Source of the DNA: Rhizobiales bacterium CCH10-E5 | GTDB taxonomy: Bacteria; Pseudomonadota; Alphaproteobacteria; Rhizobiales; Beijerinckiaceae | NCBI GenBank assembly: GCA_001556125.1 | Contig: LSIG01000102.1 | Location: forward strand, 1 to 47,472 | DNA: 47,472 nt | Reading direction: 5' to 3' | Shown: positions 33,050-42,953 of the stretch, one piece after another | Layout of the letters: each line of letters starts with the position of its first letter | How positions within the stretch are numbered: position 1 is the first letter of the stretch | The notes under the pieces: model-generated | Told to the model about the DNA's origin: nothing | What the model saw: the letters and a program-made list of their open reading frames with translations, nothing else | Database searches by the model: none | Made by a program: the position numbers and the translations under genes

Positions 33050-34021
33050 ATGAAGAAAACCGTACTCGGCCTCGCCGCCGCCCTCTCGCTCGCCCTGACG
33101 GCCGGCGCGCAGGCCCAGGCCTATCCGACCAAACCCGTCACGATGATCGTGCCCTTCGCGGCCGGCGGCCCGACGGACATCATCGCTCGCCTGGTCGGCG
33201 AGCACATGTCGAAGACGCTCGGCCAGCAGGTCGTGATCGAGAACGTCGCCGGCGCCGGCGGCACCACCGGCATCACCCGAGCCCTGACCGCGGCGCCGGA
33301 CGGCTACACCATCGCGATGGGCCATCTCGGCACCTTCTCGGCCGCGCCCGCGACCTATCCCAACCTGAAATACGATCCGATCAACGGCATGCAGCCCATC
33401 GGGCTGGCCGGCGGCACGCCGATCCTGATCGTCGCCCGCAAGAACCTCGAGGCGAACGACCTCAAGTCCTTCGTCGCGGCGGTCAAGGCCAATCCGGACA
33501 AGTTCAACGAGGCCCATGCCGGTCTGGGCTCGGTCTCCTGGACGACCTGCACCCTGCTGAAGGGACAGCTCGGCGTGCCGAAGCTCAACGCGGTGGCCTA
33601 TCGCGGCACCGGCCCGGCGCTGAACGATCTCGTCTCGGGCCAGATCGACTTCATGTGCGACCAGATCGTCAGTGTCGCCGAGCAGGTGAAGGCTAACACG
33701 ATCAAGGCCTTCGCGGTTGCCTCGGCGCAGCGTTCGCCGGCCCTGCCCGACGTGCCGACGACGACCGAAGCCGGCCTGCCGGAGTACCAGATCGAGGCCT
33801 GGAACGGCATCGCCGCGCCCAAGGGCACGCCCAAGGAGGCGGTCGACCGCCTCGTCGACGCGCTGAACAAGGCGCTGAACGACGAGAACACCAAGAAGCG
33901 CCTGCTCGATCTCGGCACGGTCATCCCGACCGCCGCCGAGCGCACGCCCGACGGTTTCGCCGCGATCATCAAGCGCGACGCCGCCAAGCTCGAGCCCGCG
34001 CTGAAGGCCGCTCCGAAGTAG
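33050..34021 (+). CDS. tctC: TctC/Bug-family periplasmic solute-binding protein
   Basis: A 323-residue exported binding protein. The signal peptide MKKTVLGLAAALSLALTAGA is cut near AQAQA. The mature start YPTKPVTMIVPFAAGGPTD is the Bug/TctC signature, and the second family loop VENVAGAGGTTG-like (IENVAGAGGTTG) lies near residue 65. The start at 33050 follows GAGGAAGGA; the frame open from 32981 overlaps tctA. Placement after tctBA is the reverse of the more common tctC-B-A order. A strong terminator follows. Confidence 0.95.
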   Translation: MKKTVLGLAAALSLALTAGAQAQAYPTKPVTMIVPFAAGGPTDIIARLVGEHMSKTLGQQVVIENVAGAGGTTGITRALTAAPDGYTIAMGHLGTFSAAPATYPNLKYDPINGMQPIGLAGGTPILIVARKNLEANDLKSFVAAVKANPDKFNEAHAGLGSVSWTTCTLLKGQLGVPKLNAVAYRGTGPALNDLVSGQIDFMCDQIVSVAEQVKANTIKAFAVASAQRSPALPDVPTTTEAGLPEYQIEAWNGIAAPKGTPKEAVDRLVDALNKALNDENTKKRLLDLGTVIPTAAERTPDGFAAIIKRDAAKLEPALKAAPK

Positions 34022-34057
34022 GACCGGCTTCCCGGAATGTCCCTGGCTAAATCTTCG

Positions 34058-34085
34058 ACGGCGGGCCCTTGGGCCCGCCGTTTGC
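34058..34085 (+). terminator. Intrinsic terminator of the tct operon
   Basis: An 11-bp GC-rich stem (ACGGCGGGCCC / GGGCCCGCCGT) with a minimal TT loop, then TTTGCGTT, 36 bases past the tctC stop. Confidence 0.85.
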
Positions 34086-34218
34086 GTTGCGGGGCGCCGC
34101 GCCGCCCGGATCCGATGCCGCCTGTCACCATCGGCAATATTCCGTGACCGTTCGTCGCGGAACCCTTCACAACCTCGTCGGTTGTCTCGCCGAACTTCCC
34201 CTTCGTGAGGAGATAACC

Positions 34219-34644
34219 ATGATCAAGAAGCTTGCTCTCGTCGCCGCGATCGTCGCGATCCCGGCCACGGCCTTCGCCCAGAACCAGCCCTCGCCGGGCG
34301 CGGCCGGCGGCGCGGTCAGCGGGGCGACCTCGGGTGCCATCGGCGGCGCCATCGTCGGCGGCCCCGTCGGCGCGGCGGTCGGCGGGGTCGGCGGCGCGGT
34401 GGTCGGCGCCATCATCGGCGATGCCGCGACCCCGAAATTCCGGACCTATGTCGTCGAGCAGGACGTGCCGTCCTATACCTATCGCGAGCAGGTTGCCGTC
34501 GGCACCGTGCTGCCGGCGGACGGCGTGGTCTATCGCGAGGTGCCCGCCGAGTACGGCGTGAAAGGCTACAACTACACCGTCGTCAACGGCCGCACCGTTC
34601 TGGTCGAGCCGCGTACGCGTCGCATCGTCCAGATCATCAACTGA
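34219..34644 (+). CDS. DUF1236 exported protein with glycine zipper
   Basis: A 141-residue exported protein. The signal peptide MIKKLALVAAIVAIPATAFA is followed by a Gly/Ala zipper (about residues 27-70, GGAIVGGPVGAAVGG) able to form a membrane or self-association helix. A DUF1236 domain then contains VPSYTYREQVAVGTVLP and ends YTVVNGRTVLVEPRTRRIV. GAGGAG lies before the ATG. The 40-residue C-terminus is nearly the same as in the next gene, so the two are tandem duplicates with different middles. DUF1236 function is unknown; envelope or stress roles are guesses. Confidence 0.85.
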   Translation: MIKKLALVAAIVAIPATAFAQNQPSPGAAGGAVSGATSGAIGGAIVGGPVGAAVGGVGGAVVGAIIGDAATPKFRTYVVEQDVPSYTYREQVAVGTVLPADGVVYREVPAEYGVKGYNYTVVNGRTVLVEPRTRRIVQIIN

Positions 34645-34674
34645 TCGAGACGGCGCATTCTGACGCCCGAAACG

Positions 34675-34709
34675 GCCCGCCCCCCGCGAGGGGGGCGGGC
34701 TTTCGTTTT
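34675..34709 (+). terminator. Intrinsic terminator after the first DUF1236 gene
   Basis: An 11-bp stem (GCCCGCCCCCC / GGGGGGCGGGC) with a GCGA tetraloop, followed by TTTCGTTTTC. It separates the two tandem DUF1236 genes into separate transcription units. Confidence 0.88.
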
Positions 34710-34817
34710 CGTGATGAGGATAAAGCGCATACGGCATTCGCCGACACGGTGAGACGGGAACTCGAAAGGCTCCGGACGGTTGGTTCGGCAACCATCCACA
34801 ACAGGGAGTTCCCCATC

Positions 34818-35237
34818 ATGATCAAGAAGCTTGCCCTCGTCGCCGCGCTCTCCGTGCTGCCGGCCACCGTCTTCGCGCAGAGCACCGGCCCGGCGATCCG
34901 CGATCCTGCCGGCGGCGTGACGCGCGATCCGGCTCTCGGCGTCGGGGTGGGTGCCGGCGCGGCCGGTACCGTCCAGGCCCCGCTGACGCGCGATCCGGCC
35001 GGTGGCACGATGATCGACGATTCCGCGCGCTTCCGCAGCTATGTCATGAACCAGGGCGTGACCTCCTACAGCTACACGCAGCCGGTCGTGGTCGGCACGG
35101 TGCTGCCGGAGCAGGGCGTGGTCTATCGCGAGGTGCCGGCCGAGTACGGCGCCAAGGGCTATCGCTACACGGTCGTCAACGACCGCGCGGTGGTGGTCGA
35201 GCCGCGCACGCGCCGCATCGTCCAGATCATCAACTGA
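34818..35237 (+). CDS. DUF1236 exported protein with RDPAGG repeats
   Basis: A 139-residue paralogue of the preceding gene. It shares the signal peptide opening (MIKKLALVAAL) and the C-terminal DUF1236 block (GVVYREVPAEYGAKGY, VEPRTRRIVQIIN). The glycine zipper is replaced by three to four copies of a DPAGG-type motif (IRDPAGGVTRDPALG, LTRDPAGG) between residues 28 and 62. It has its own AGGGAG ribosome site and its own terminator. The contrast between conserved ends and a swapped centre suggests duplication followed by replacement or fast change of the middle. Confidence 0.85.
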   Translation: MIKKLALVAALSVLPATVFAQSTGPAIRDPAGGVTRDPALGVGVGAGAAGTVQAPLTRDPAGGTMIDDSARFRSYVMNQGVTSYSYTQPVVVGTVLPEQGVVYREVPAEYGAKGYRYTVVNDRAVVVEPRTRRIVQIIN

Positions 35238-35268
35238 TCCCCGCCGGGCTTTCGGCTTGCGCGACCGA

Positions 35269-35294
35269 GCCCGCCCCGCAAGGGGCGGGCTTTT
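35269..35294 (+). terminator. Intrinsic terminator after the second DUF1236 gene
   Basis: A 9-bp stem GCCCGCCCC / GGGGCGGGC with a GCAA tetraloop, then TTTT. It lies between the converging DUF1236 and upp genes. Confidence 0.88.
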
Positions 35295-35309
35295 GCATGG
35301 GCGCTCGGC

Positions 35310-35951
35310 TCAGCGCGTGCCGAACATGCGGTCGCCGGCGTCGCCCAGGCCCGGCACGATATAGCCGTGGTCGTTGAGCTTCTCGTCGATCGCGGCCGTC
35401 CAGATGCGGACTTCCGGGTGCGCGCCGCGCAGGCGCTCGATGCCTTCCGGCGCCGCGAGCAGGCAGACGAAGCGCAGATCCTTCGCGCCGCGCTCCTTCA
35501 GCCGGTCGATGGCGGCGACAGCGGAGTTGGCGGTGGCGAGCATCGGGTCCATCACCACGATCATGCGGTCGGCGATGTCGGAGGGCGCCTTGAAGTAGTA
35601 TTCGACCGCCTGCAGCGTATCGGGATCTCGATAAAGGCCGATATGGGCGACGCGGGCGGCGGGGACGAGCTCCAGCATGCCGTCGAGGAAGCCGACGCCG
35701 GCTCGCAGGATCGGCGCGAAGACCATCTTCTTGCCCGAGATCACAGGCTGGCGGGAGGTCTGCAGCGGCGTCTCGATGTCGACCATCTCGACCGGCAGGT
35801 CGCGCGTGACCTCGTAGCAGAGCAGCATGCCGATCTCGTTCAGGAGCTGGCGGAAGCTCTTGGTCGAGCGGTCCTTCTGGCGCATCAGCGTGAGCTTGTG
35901 CTGGACGAGAGGGTGATCGACGACGGTGACCCCGTCCTGCTGCTTGGTCAT
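35310..35951 (-). CDS. upp: Uracil phosphoribosyltransferase
   Basis: UPRT makes UMP from uracil and PRPP in the cytoplasm. The 213 residues match the family. [13 protein letters not shown], the PRPP loop [15 protein letters not shown], and the uracil-binding C-terminus [15 protein letters not shown] are present. The loop has ATAN where most UPRTs have ATGG or ATGN. The ATG at 35951 is spaced nine bases from AAGGGG; another ATG at 35960 is too close to it. It lies 99 bases downstream of the urc4-like gene on the same strand. Salvage is the default role, but the neighbours suggest it feeds UMP into uracil catabolism. Confidence 0.95.
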   Translation of the reverse strand: MTKQQDGVTVVDHPLVQHKLTLMRQKDRSTKSFRQLLNEIGMLLCYEVTRDLPVEMVDIETPLQTSRQPVISGKKMVFAPILRAGVGFLDGMLELVPAARVAHIGLYRDPDTLQAVEYYFKAPSDIADRMIVVMDPMLATANSAVAAIDRLKERGAKDLRFVCLLAAPEGIERLRGAHPEVRIWTAAIDEKLNDHGYIVPGLGDAGDRMFGTR

Positions 35952-35982
35952 TCGGTCCATTCCCCTTCTTCAATTTTCCCCG

Positions 35983-36036
35983 CCCCTCATCCCGAGGAGC
36001 CGCACAGCGGCGTATCGAAGAATGAGAGCTGAGGGG
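35983..36036. repeat. Rhizobiales-type intergenic palindrome
   Basis: CCCCTCAT at 35983-35990 faces TGAGGGG at 36030-36036, with an inner CGAGGAGCCGCACAGCGGCG core (the hairpin GCCGC/GCGGC). This CCTCATCCCGAGGAGC type is widely scattered in Hyphomicrobiales genomes. It lies between the urc4-like gene and upp. Confidence 0.6.
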
Positions 36037-36050
36037 ATTATCGGCCTATC

Positions 36051-37268
36051 TCAGAATACCGTTCCGTCGCTAACGATCGTCAAGGGCGGGCCGCCGCCCG
36101 GGCGCTTCTCGGCGGCGATGCGCCGGCCCGCGGCCCAGGTCCCGCCCTCCAGCACCTTCGCGAGGGGCAGCTCCTCGCGCGAGCGGCCGAGCCGCTGGCG
36201 GATCAGCGCGCCGATCTCGTCGAGCAGGGCCACCGTAAGCGCCCGCCATTCGACGACCAGCGTCGCACCCGCCTCATGGGCGCGCGCCGCTTGGTTCTCG
36301 TCCTTCAGCGCGAGCACGCCGATGTCGAGCAGGAGCCCGCCATTGCGGTACTCCGGCAGGCCCGTGAGATCGTCAACGTCGAGAACGGTGATCCCGGCCC
36401 ATTGCAGCGGCTCGATCAGCGAATAGGTCAGCCATTGGGAGAGCTTGTGGAAGGGCACGAGCCCGGCCGTGGTGGAGCCCTGCGCTATCAGCGGGTGGCG
36501 CCAGGTGTCGCCCAGCGCAACGCCCGCCAGCGTCAGCCGCGAGGGCCAGATGCCACCGAATGCCGCCAGTACCTCGCCGAGCATGTGGCTGGCGCGCAGG
36601 GAGCCGGTTTCCGCGGCCGCCAGAAACCGGTCGAACAGATCGCCCGGACGGCTCAGGCCCTGGCGTTCCAGTTCCTCGCCCAGCCGGTTGAGCAGGGCGG
36701 CGCGGCCCTCGACGGCGAGCAGCGGATTGGCGGGGCCGGCCTGGAAACCGGCGGCGAGCGCCTCCGGCTCCAGCCGCTTCAGCGCCGACGCGTCCGCCCG
36801 CAGCGGCCGGGCCGGATCGGCCGAGAACAGGCCGGCGGCGAACATGTCGAGCGAGGCCAGCGCCAGCCCTTCCGAACGGGCGATCCGCTTGCCGCTGACC
36901 GCATCGCGATAGGACCAGTCGGGCCCGGCGCCGGCATCGAGCAGGACGCTGACCACGGCGAGGTCATAGGCCGCGCGGCCGCGCTCGCGCGCATCGGCGA
37001 AATGCGCCGCCTTGTCGAGCAGCGCCCAGCGATCGAGGCCGGCGACGGTAAAGTGCCGCCAACGCGCGTGGAACGGGATGTCGAGCGTCGGGTAGTTGGC
37101 CCGGATCGTCTCCAGCACATAATCGGCGCAGGCTTCCAGCCGCTCCGGATGGACGGTGAAATGCAAGAGGTCGCCAGCCCGCCCGAGGCGCAGCATCTCC
37201 TGCGCGCGGGAGCGGATGGCGGCGGGCTTCAGCAGGAGGCGGAAGGCCTCCGGGTCACGATCGGGCAT
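36051..37268 (-). CDS. URC4/Urg3 (DUF1688) family protein, uracil catabolism
   Basis: A 405-residue DUF1688 protein, the bacterial counterpart of yeast/fungal Urc4 (Urg3), which is required for the URC route of uracil breakdown; its exact reaction is unsettled. Recognised blocks are HFTVHPERLEACADYVLET, PFHARWRHFTVAGLDRW near residue 65, WRHPLIAQGSTTAGLVPFHK near 265, and LPEYRNGGLLLDIGVL near 310. The start at 37268 lies eight bases after the GTP cyclohydrolase II-like gene's stop; the frame further upstream is that gene's shadow. The context of urc1-like, urc4-like and upp in one run strongly supports the assignment. Confidence 0.87.
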   Translation of the reverse strand: MPDRDPEAFRLLLKPAAIRSRAQEMLRLGRAGDLLHFTVHPERLEACADYVLETIRANYPTLDIPFHARWRHFTVAGLDRWALLDKAAHFADARERGRAAYDLAVVSVLLDAGAGPDWSYRDAVSGKRIARSEGLALASLDMFAAGLFSADPARPLRADASALKRLEPEALAAGFQAGPANPLLAVEGRAALLNRLGEELERQGLSRPGDLFDRFLAAAETGSLRASHMLGEVLAAFGGIWPSRLTLAGVALGDTWRHPLIAQGSTTAGLVPFHKLSQWLTYSLIEPLQWAGITVLDVDDLTGLPEYRNGGLLLDIGVLALKDENQAARAHEAGATLVVEWRALTVALLDEIGALIRQRLGRSREELPLAKVLEGGTWAAGRRIAAEKRPGGGPPLTIVSDGTVF

Positions 37269-37276
37269 TGGAGCTT

Positions 37277-38539
<1,263 letters not shown>

Positions 38540-38558
38540 CGCCGGATCCGATGCCTGC

Positions 38559-38594
38559 AAAAGCAAAAGGTCCCAGGCTCGCTGCCTGGGACCT
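38559..38594 (-). terminator. Terminator hairpin in the urc1 leader, candidate attenuator
   Basis: A perfect 10-bp stem AGGTCCCAGG / CCTGGGACCT with a seven-base loop. On the minus strand it is followed by TTTGCTTTT. It lies 20 bases before the urc1 start codon and just after a good promoter, with no minus-strand gene upstream that it could terminate. This is the layout of a leader attenuator, or of a tiny leader RNA. Confidence 0.6.
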
Positions 38595-38609
38595 CTCGCC
38601 CAATTGAGC

Positions 38610-38638
38610 AGTATCATGCGAGCGGGGCGGCCGGTCAA
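38610..38638 (-). promoter_or_regulatory. Promoter of the urc operon
   Basis: On the minus strand TTGACC (38633-38638), exactly 17 bases, then GATACT (38610-38615). This is the best sigma-70-type promoter seen in the window. Initiation near 38603, at a CAATTG palindrome, gives a leader of about 64 bases that contains the terminator hairpin. Confidence 0.65.
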
Positions 38639-38752
38639 CCTGCACTGGTACGATGACAGCAGCAGCAGGAAAGCGCTCAATGATGACAGCGATGCCGCGT
38701 CGTGCGGGAGAGGCGTCGGTCGGCAGAGGGTTGTTCAGACAGGGAGAGCGGC

Positions 38753-40141
38753 ATGGCCGGCGCGAGGGCATATACGACGACGCCTACGCTCGAGCAGTGG
38801 AAGAAGGACAGCAGCGTCGCCCTCGCCCGACGGCATGACGACGCCATCCTCTGCCGTATCGACGACCTGCTGGTCCAATACGGCGCGAACGGCTCCGCCT
38901 TTGGCCGGATCCAGCTGAAAGCGGATCTCTTCTTCACGCTGGACTACTGGCTGAAGGTCCATGGCAGGACGCCCGGCATGGCGAAGGGCCGGCAGCCCGC
39001 GGTCTACGAACTCTACAAATACACCGCCCACTCCCTCGCCGCGGCGCTCTCCTGCACGATCAACACCCTGCCGGAGTATCTGGAGCGTCATTTCGGCCGC
39101 AAGCTGAGCTATCATGGCGAGCATCTCGATCTCGTCGGCCAGTTCGCGACCTATCTGACCCGCGCGGAGGTCGAGAAATACAGGCTCAGCTTCCGCAAGG
39201 GCAAAGCCTATATGTGGATGTGGCCCGGCAAGGGCCATGAGCTGACACGGCCGACCGCCGATGGCGGGCTGGTGACGCAGGAGCGACAACAGCCCAAGGG
39301 CATGAAGCTCGTTCTTGCCGAATCCGAAAGCGCCTCGAACAAGAACGTGTTCGGGCTGAAGCAGTGGGGCGGCTTCGCGATGAGCATGGGCCGCGACCTC
39401 TACATGGCGCGGCACCATTGCGGCGAAGGCAGCGCCGGCCCCGGCAGTGGCGGCAACTTCTACCACTCATCCTATCTGGCCGGAGACCCCGTGCTGTGCG
39501 CCGGGACGATTCTGATCGAGCAGGGCATCATCAAGGCCGTCTGCAACGACAGCGGCCACTACCAGCCTGACCAGGCGAATTTCATGAGCTTTCTGCAGGC
39601 GTTGATGATGCATGGCGTCAACGTCCAGAACATCGCGATCTACGACTATGACCGCAGGCACTGCGTTAGCGGACGCGATTTCCTGCAGAGGCGGGGCAAC
39701 TTCGCGCAGGCGCTGCTGCTGTCGGATACGACGGCGTACAGGGCCAACTCGGCGGCGAAAGGCCGGTATGTCAGCGAGAAGATCGAGCACAAGAAGCGCG
39801 TCGCGGCTTTGTGGAAGCAGGCCGTCGACGGCCATATCGTCGCCAACACGCTGGAAGGCCGGCTGTTTTTCGCGGAGAAGCTGCTGAGCAACTACGTCCG
39901 GCGCGACGGCCAGCGGACCCATGCCTATGACGTCAACACGACCTGGATCCTCGAGGTGATCGCGACCTATTATGGCCCCGTGCCCACGCCGCGGCCCGCC
40001 CCGCGCGCCTCCGAAACGGACGAACGGGCCGCAGCTTCCGCCACGACCCGTCCGGACCTATTGAGCCACGCTGGCCAATGCGGGCGGCTGGCGCCACCCG
40101 CCGCGGTCAGAACACCGCGAGGTAGCGCAGCAGCGAGATGA
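38753..40141 (+). CDS. Unrecognised 462-residue protein with HSSYLAG / NDSGHY motifs
   Basis: I do not recognise a described bacterial function. The start at 38753 (MAGARAYTTTPTLEQ) follows GGGAGAG. There is no signal peptide or membrane segment. The N-terminal 170 residues are mainly helical and charged. The centre holds ARHHCGEGSAGPGSGGNFYH, HSSYLAGDPVLCAGT (about residue 237) and IIKAVCNDSGHYQPDQANF (about 265), a dense His/Ser/Asp/Cys block that looks like a catalytic or ligand-binding core. The last 50 residues are Pro/Ala/Arg-rich. An H-S-S-LAG-AG-SGHY-P pattern also occurs, as I recall, in plant IQM calmodulin-binding proteins; that link is unchecked. It is divergent from the urc operon. 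An effector, toxin or enzyme role is open. Confidence 0.7.
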   Translation: MAGARAYTTTPTLEQWKKDSSVALARRHDDAILCRIDDLLVQYGANGSAFGRIQLKADLFFTLDYWLKVHGRTPGMAKGRQPAVYELYKYTAHSLAAALSCTINTLPEYLERHFGRKLSYHGEHLDLVGQFATYLTRAEVEKYRLSFRKGKAYMWMWPGKGHELTRPTADGGLVTQERQQPKGMKLVLAESESASNKNVFGLKQWGGFAMSMGRDLYMARHHCGEGSAGPGSGGNFYHSSYLAGDPVLCAGTILIEQGIIKAVCNDSGHYQPDQANFMSFLQALMMHGVNVQNIAIYDYDRRHCVSGRDFLQRRGNFAQALLLSDTTAYRANSAAKGRYVSEKIEHKKRVAALWKQAVDGHIVANTLEGRLFFAEKLLSNYVRRDGQRTHAYDVNTTWILEVIATYYGPVPTPRPAPRASETDERAAASATTRPDLLSHAGQCGRLAPPAAVRTPRGSAAAR

Positions 40142-40268
40142 TGCCGATCACGATGACGATGATCTGGACGACGTTCTTGATCTGGCTGTCCAGCGGCAGC
40201 ATGCGCACGAGATAGAGAACGAGGCCGATGACGAGAACCGTGATCAGCAGGGAAATCAGAATCGACAT
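40107..40268 (-). CDS. Thivi_2564-like small membrane protein
   Basis: A 53-residue protein of two hydrophobic helices joined by a short polar turn: MSILISLLITVLVIGLVLYL, then RMLPLDSQIKNVVQI and a second helix. This is the outline of the Thivi_2564 family of small membrane proteins of unknown function. GAAGG precedes the ATG at 40268. Its 3' end overlaps the end of the 462-residue gene by 35 bases in antisense. Confidence 0.78.
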   Translation of the reverse strand: MSILISLLITVLVIGLVLYLVRMLPLDSQIKNVVQIIVIVIGIISLLRYLAVF

Positions 40269-40425
40269 GACATGAACCTTCGGTCTTCGGCCGTGAGCCG
40301 GCCCCCCGGAGCCGGTGCGGCGACGCATTCGCCAGCACCCAATCCGCTGACAGAACGTCGCAGGGGCGGGAGAGGTTCCGTTGGGGTGGGTCTGGCGGCG
40401 GAGGGCGATGCGTTTGGATCACCAG

Positions 40426-40588
40426 GCGCGGGGAACCCCTCTCCTGTAAGGAGAGGGGCAGGGGTGAGGTGTAGGCCCCTGGACCAGCGGAGTGCAGATC
40501 TCACCGCTGCGCCGGGCGGGGGTCACGCCACCGTCCAACGGCCGACCCCTCACCCTGCCCTCTCCCTACGGGAGAGGGTTCCCCGCGC
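40426..40588. repeat. Composite palindromic element, copy A
   Basis: A 163-bp element bounded by perfect 13-bp inverted ends GCGCGGGGAACCC / GGGTTCCCCGCGC. Each end also carries its own mini-hairpin (CCTCTCC-TGTA-AGGAGAGG on the left, CCCTCTCC-CTAC-GGGAGAGGG on the right) and a CAGGG-TGAGG segment. The centre of about 75 bases is less structured. A matching copy lies in the opposite orientation at 47133-47296. It occupies half of the 339-base gap between the small membrane protein and glyS; the rest of that gap shows nothing else. Confidence 0.85.
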
Positions 40589-40607
40589 TCTACAGGCAAG
40601 GTCGAGC

Positions 40608-42953
40608 CTACCCAGCAATCCGCCCGAAATCCGCCACCGCGCGCGTGGCTTCGCGGAGCTGGTTCAGCAGGCGCAGGCGGTTGGCCCGCAGCGCCGGGTC
40701 GGGGTCGTTGACGGTGACCTTGTCGAAGAAGGCATCGACCGCCGGGCGCAGATCGGCCAGCGCCGCCATCGCGCCCTCATAGTCTTCCGCCGCGACGGCG
40801 CTTTCAGCCTTCGGCGTCGCCTGCGCGAGCGCGACCGCCAGCCCCTTCTCCTCGATCAGCCCGGCCTGCGCGATCAGCCCGAGATCGGCTGCGCCCGCGA
40901 AGGCGCCCTCGCCGTCCTTCTTCTCCTCGGCCTTGAGGATATTGGCGGCGCGCTTGTAGCCGGCGAGCAGGCTCTTGCCGTCCTGGGTTTCCAAGAAGCG
41001 GCCGAGCGCCGAGACGCGGCGGGTGATGAGGAGGAGGTCGTCATTGCCCGTAGCGCCCTCGCCCAGCACCGCATCGACCAGATCATGCCGCGCACCCTGG
41101 TCGCGCAGCATGACCTTCAGGCGGTCGTGGAAGAAGAAGAGGAGGTCGTCACAGACGGTTCGCGCTCTTCTCTCTTCATCGTCCCCAATCCGCTCCCCCT
41201 CGGCAGCGCGATATGCATTCAAAGGCTCGCGAATAGCATTAAAGCCGATCTTGGCGCCGATCTCTTCGGCCAGTACCCGAATTGCGGTGCCCTCCTTACG
41301 CGTCCGCACCTGAGCAAATGGAAACAATGCCGTTGGGAAAGTCCGCGACAGCAACAACCGAATATTGTTCTCGGCGATCAGTCTAATCACGCCCAGGGCT
41401 GCGCGGCGAAGCGCATAAGGATCCTTGCTGCCGGTCGGCTTCTCGTCGATGTCCCAAAAGCCGACCAGCGTGTCGAGCTTGTCGGCGAGCGCGACCGCCA
41501 CCGAGACCGGGTCGGTCGGGACGCGGTCGGAGGGGCCGAGCGGCTTGTAGTGCTCCTCGATGGCGGCGCAGACGCTCGCGTGCTCGCCCTGCAGTTCCGC
41601 GTATTTGCGGCCCATCAGGCCCTGCAGCTCCGGGAATTCGCCGACCATCTCGGTCGGCAGATCGGCCTTGGCGAGCTTGGCGGCGCGCTCGGCATTCTTG
41701 ACAAATTCGGCGCGTTCAGCATCCGGTAGGTCCTTGCCAATGACCTCCGCCAGTTCGCGCGCCAGCGCGGCGATGCGCTGGACGCGCTGGCCTTGCGTGC
41801 CCAGCTTGGCGTGGAAGACGACGCCGAGCCTGTCGAGCTTGGCCATGCGCTGGTCGAGCGGCTTCGACAAATCGAGCCCGAGCTTTTCGGCGCTGTCCTT
41901 CAGCGTCTCGAGATCGGGCAGATTGCCCTTGTCGGTCGCGAAGAAATAGGCGGCGTCGGAGAGGCGGGCGCGCACGACGCGCTCATTGCCGGCGACGATC
42001 GCCGCTCCGCCATCGCTCGCCATCAGGTTCGAGGTCAGCAGGAAGCGGTTGGCGAGGTTCCCCGTCGCCGGATCGCGCAGCACGAAGCATTTCTGGTTGG
42101 CGCGGATGGTGGCGCGGATCGCCTCGCCGGGGATCTCGAGAAAGCGCTCCTCGAAAGAACCCATCAGCACGACCGGCCATTCGACCAGCCCCGCGACCTC
42201 CTCCAGCAGCCCCTCATCCTCGACCAGTTCGAGCCCCTGCGCGAAAGCCAGCGTCTTCGCATCGGCGAGGATGATCTCCTTGCGGCGGTCGGCATCGAGT
42301 ACGACCTTCGCCTGCTCCAGCGACGCCACGTAATCGTCGAAGCGGCGCACGGTGATCGCGCCCGGCGCATGAAAACGGTGGCCATAGGTGGTGTTGCCGG
42401 AGGCGATGCCGTCGACCTCGAAGGGCACCACCTCGGGCTCCTCGGTCTCGGCGCCGAAGGTACAGAGGATCGCATGCAGCGGGCGCACCCAGCGCAGGCT
42501 GGCGCCGGCGGCGGAGGCCTGGCCCCAGCGCATCGATTTCGGCCAGGGGAAGCTGCGGATCACCGCCGGGACGATCTCGGCGATCGCCGCGACGGTTTCC
42601 TGCCCCGGCTTCTCGATGACGGCGATGTAGCTGTCGCCCTTCTTCGGATCGCTGACGATCGTGGCCTGGTCGAGCGAGGCGAGCCCCGCCGCCTTGAGGA
42701 AGCCCTGGATCGCGGCGTCCGGCGCGCCGACGCGCGGGCCTTTCCGTTCCTCACGGATGTCGCGGCCGCGCACGGGCAGGCCCGCGACATGGAGCGCGAG
42801 CCGGCGCGGCGTGGCGAAGGCCTTGGCGCCCTCATAGACGAGACCGCGCTCGACGAGCGCATCGGTGACCAGTTTCTTCAGGTCCTCGGCCGCCTTGCGC
42901 TGCATGCGGGCGGGGATCTCTTCGGAGAAGAGTTCAAGCAGGAGATCAGGCAT
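40608..42953 (-). CDS. glyS: Glycine--tRNA ligase beta subunit
   Basis: The 781-residue beta subunit of the bacterial alpha2beta2 glycyl-tRNA synthetase, carrying tRNA-binding and HD-like domains. It is longer than the usual 690 because of an insertion-type segment around residues 520-600. [18 protein letters not shown] is the classic start, with [10 protein letters not shown] and the C-terminal anticodon-binding [19 protein letters not shown]. Between about 41221 and 41400 the GC content drops to about 55%, while flanks are higher, and codon choice changes (for example AATATT, TTTCCA). This suggests a recombined patch. It follows glyQ with a one-base overlap (TGATG). Confidence 0.96.
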   Translation of the reverse strand: MPDLLLELFSEEIPARMQRKAAEDLKKLVTDALVERGLVYEGAKAFATPRRLALHVAGLPVRGRDIREERKGPRVGAPDAAIQGFLKAAGLASLDQATIVSDPKKGDSYIAVIEKPGQETVAAIAEIVPAVIRSFPWPKSMRWGQASAAGASLRWVRPLHAILCTFGAETEEPEVVPFEVDGIASGNTTYGHRFHAPGAITVRRFDDYVASLEQAKVVLDADRRKEIILADAKTLAFAQGLELVEDEGLLEEVAGLVEWPVVLMGSFEERFLEIPGEAIRATIRANQKCFVLRDPATGNLANRFLLTSNLMASDGGAAIVAGNERVVRARLSDAAYFFATDKGNLPDLETLKDSAEKLGLDLSKPLDQRMAKLDRLGVVFHAKLGTQGQRVQRIAALARELAEVIGKDLPDAERAEFVKNAERAAKLAKADLPTEMVGEFPELQGLMGRKYAELQGEHASVCAAIEEHYKPLGPSDRVPTDPVSVAVALADKLDTLVGFWDIDEKPTGSKDPYALRRAALGVIRLIAENNIRLLLSRTFPTALFPFAQVRTRKEGTAIRVLAEEIGAKIGFNAIREPLNAYRAAEGERIGDDEERRARTVCDDLLFFFHDRLKVMLRDQGARHDLVDAVLGEGATGNDDLLLITRRVSALGRFLETQDGKSLLAGYKRAANILKAEEKKDGEGAFAGAADLGLIAQAGLIEEKGLAVALAQATPKAESAVAAEDYEGAMAALADLRPAVDAFFDKVTVNDPDPALRANRLRLLNQLREATRAVADFGRIAG

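Noticed and set aside
34102..34115. GCCGCCCGGATCC-like arm resembling the dispersed GCCGCCCGGCTCC palindrome
   Set aside because: Only one arm is present with no partner nearby; chance in GC-rich DNA cannot be excluded.
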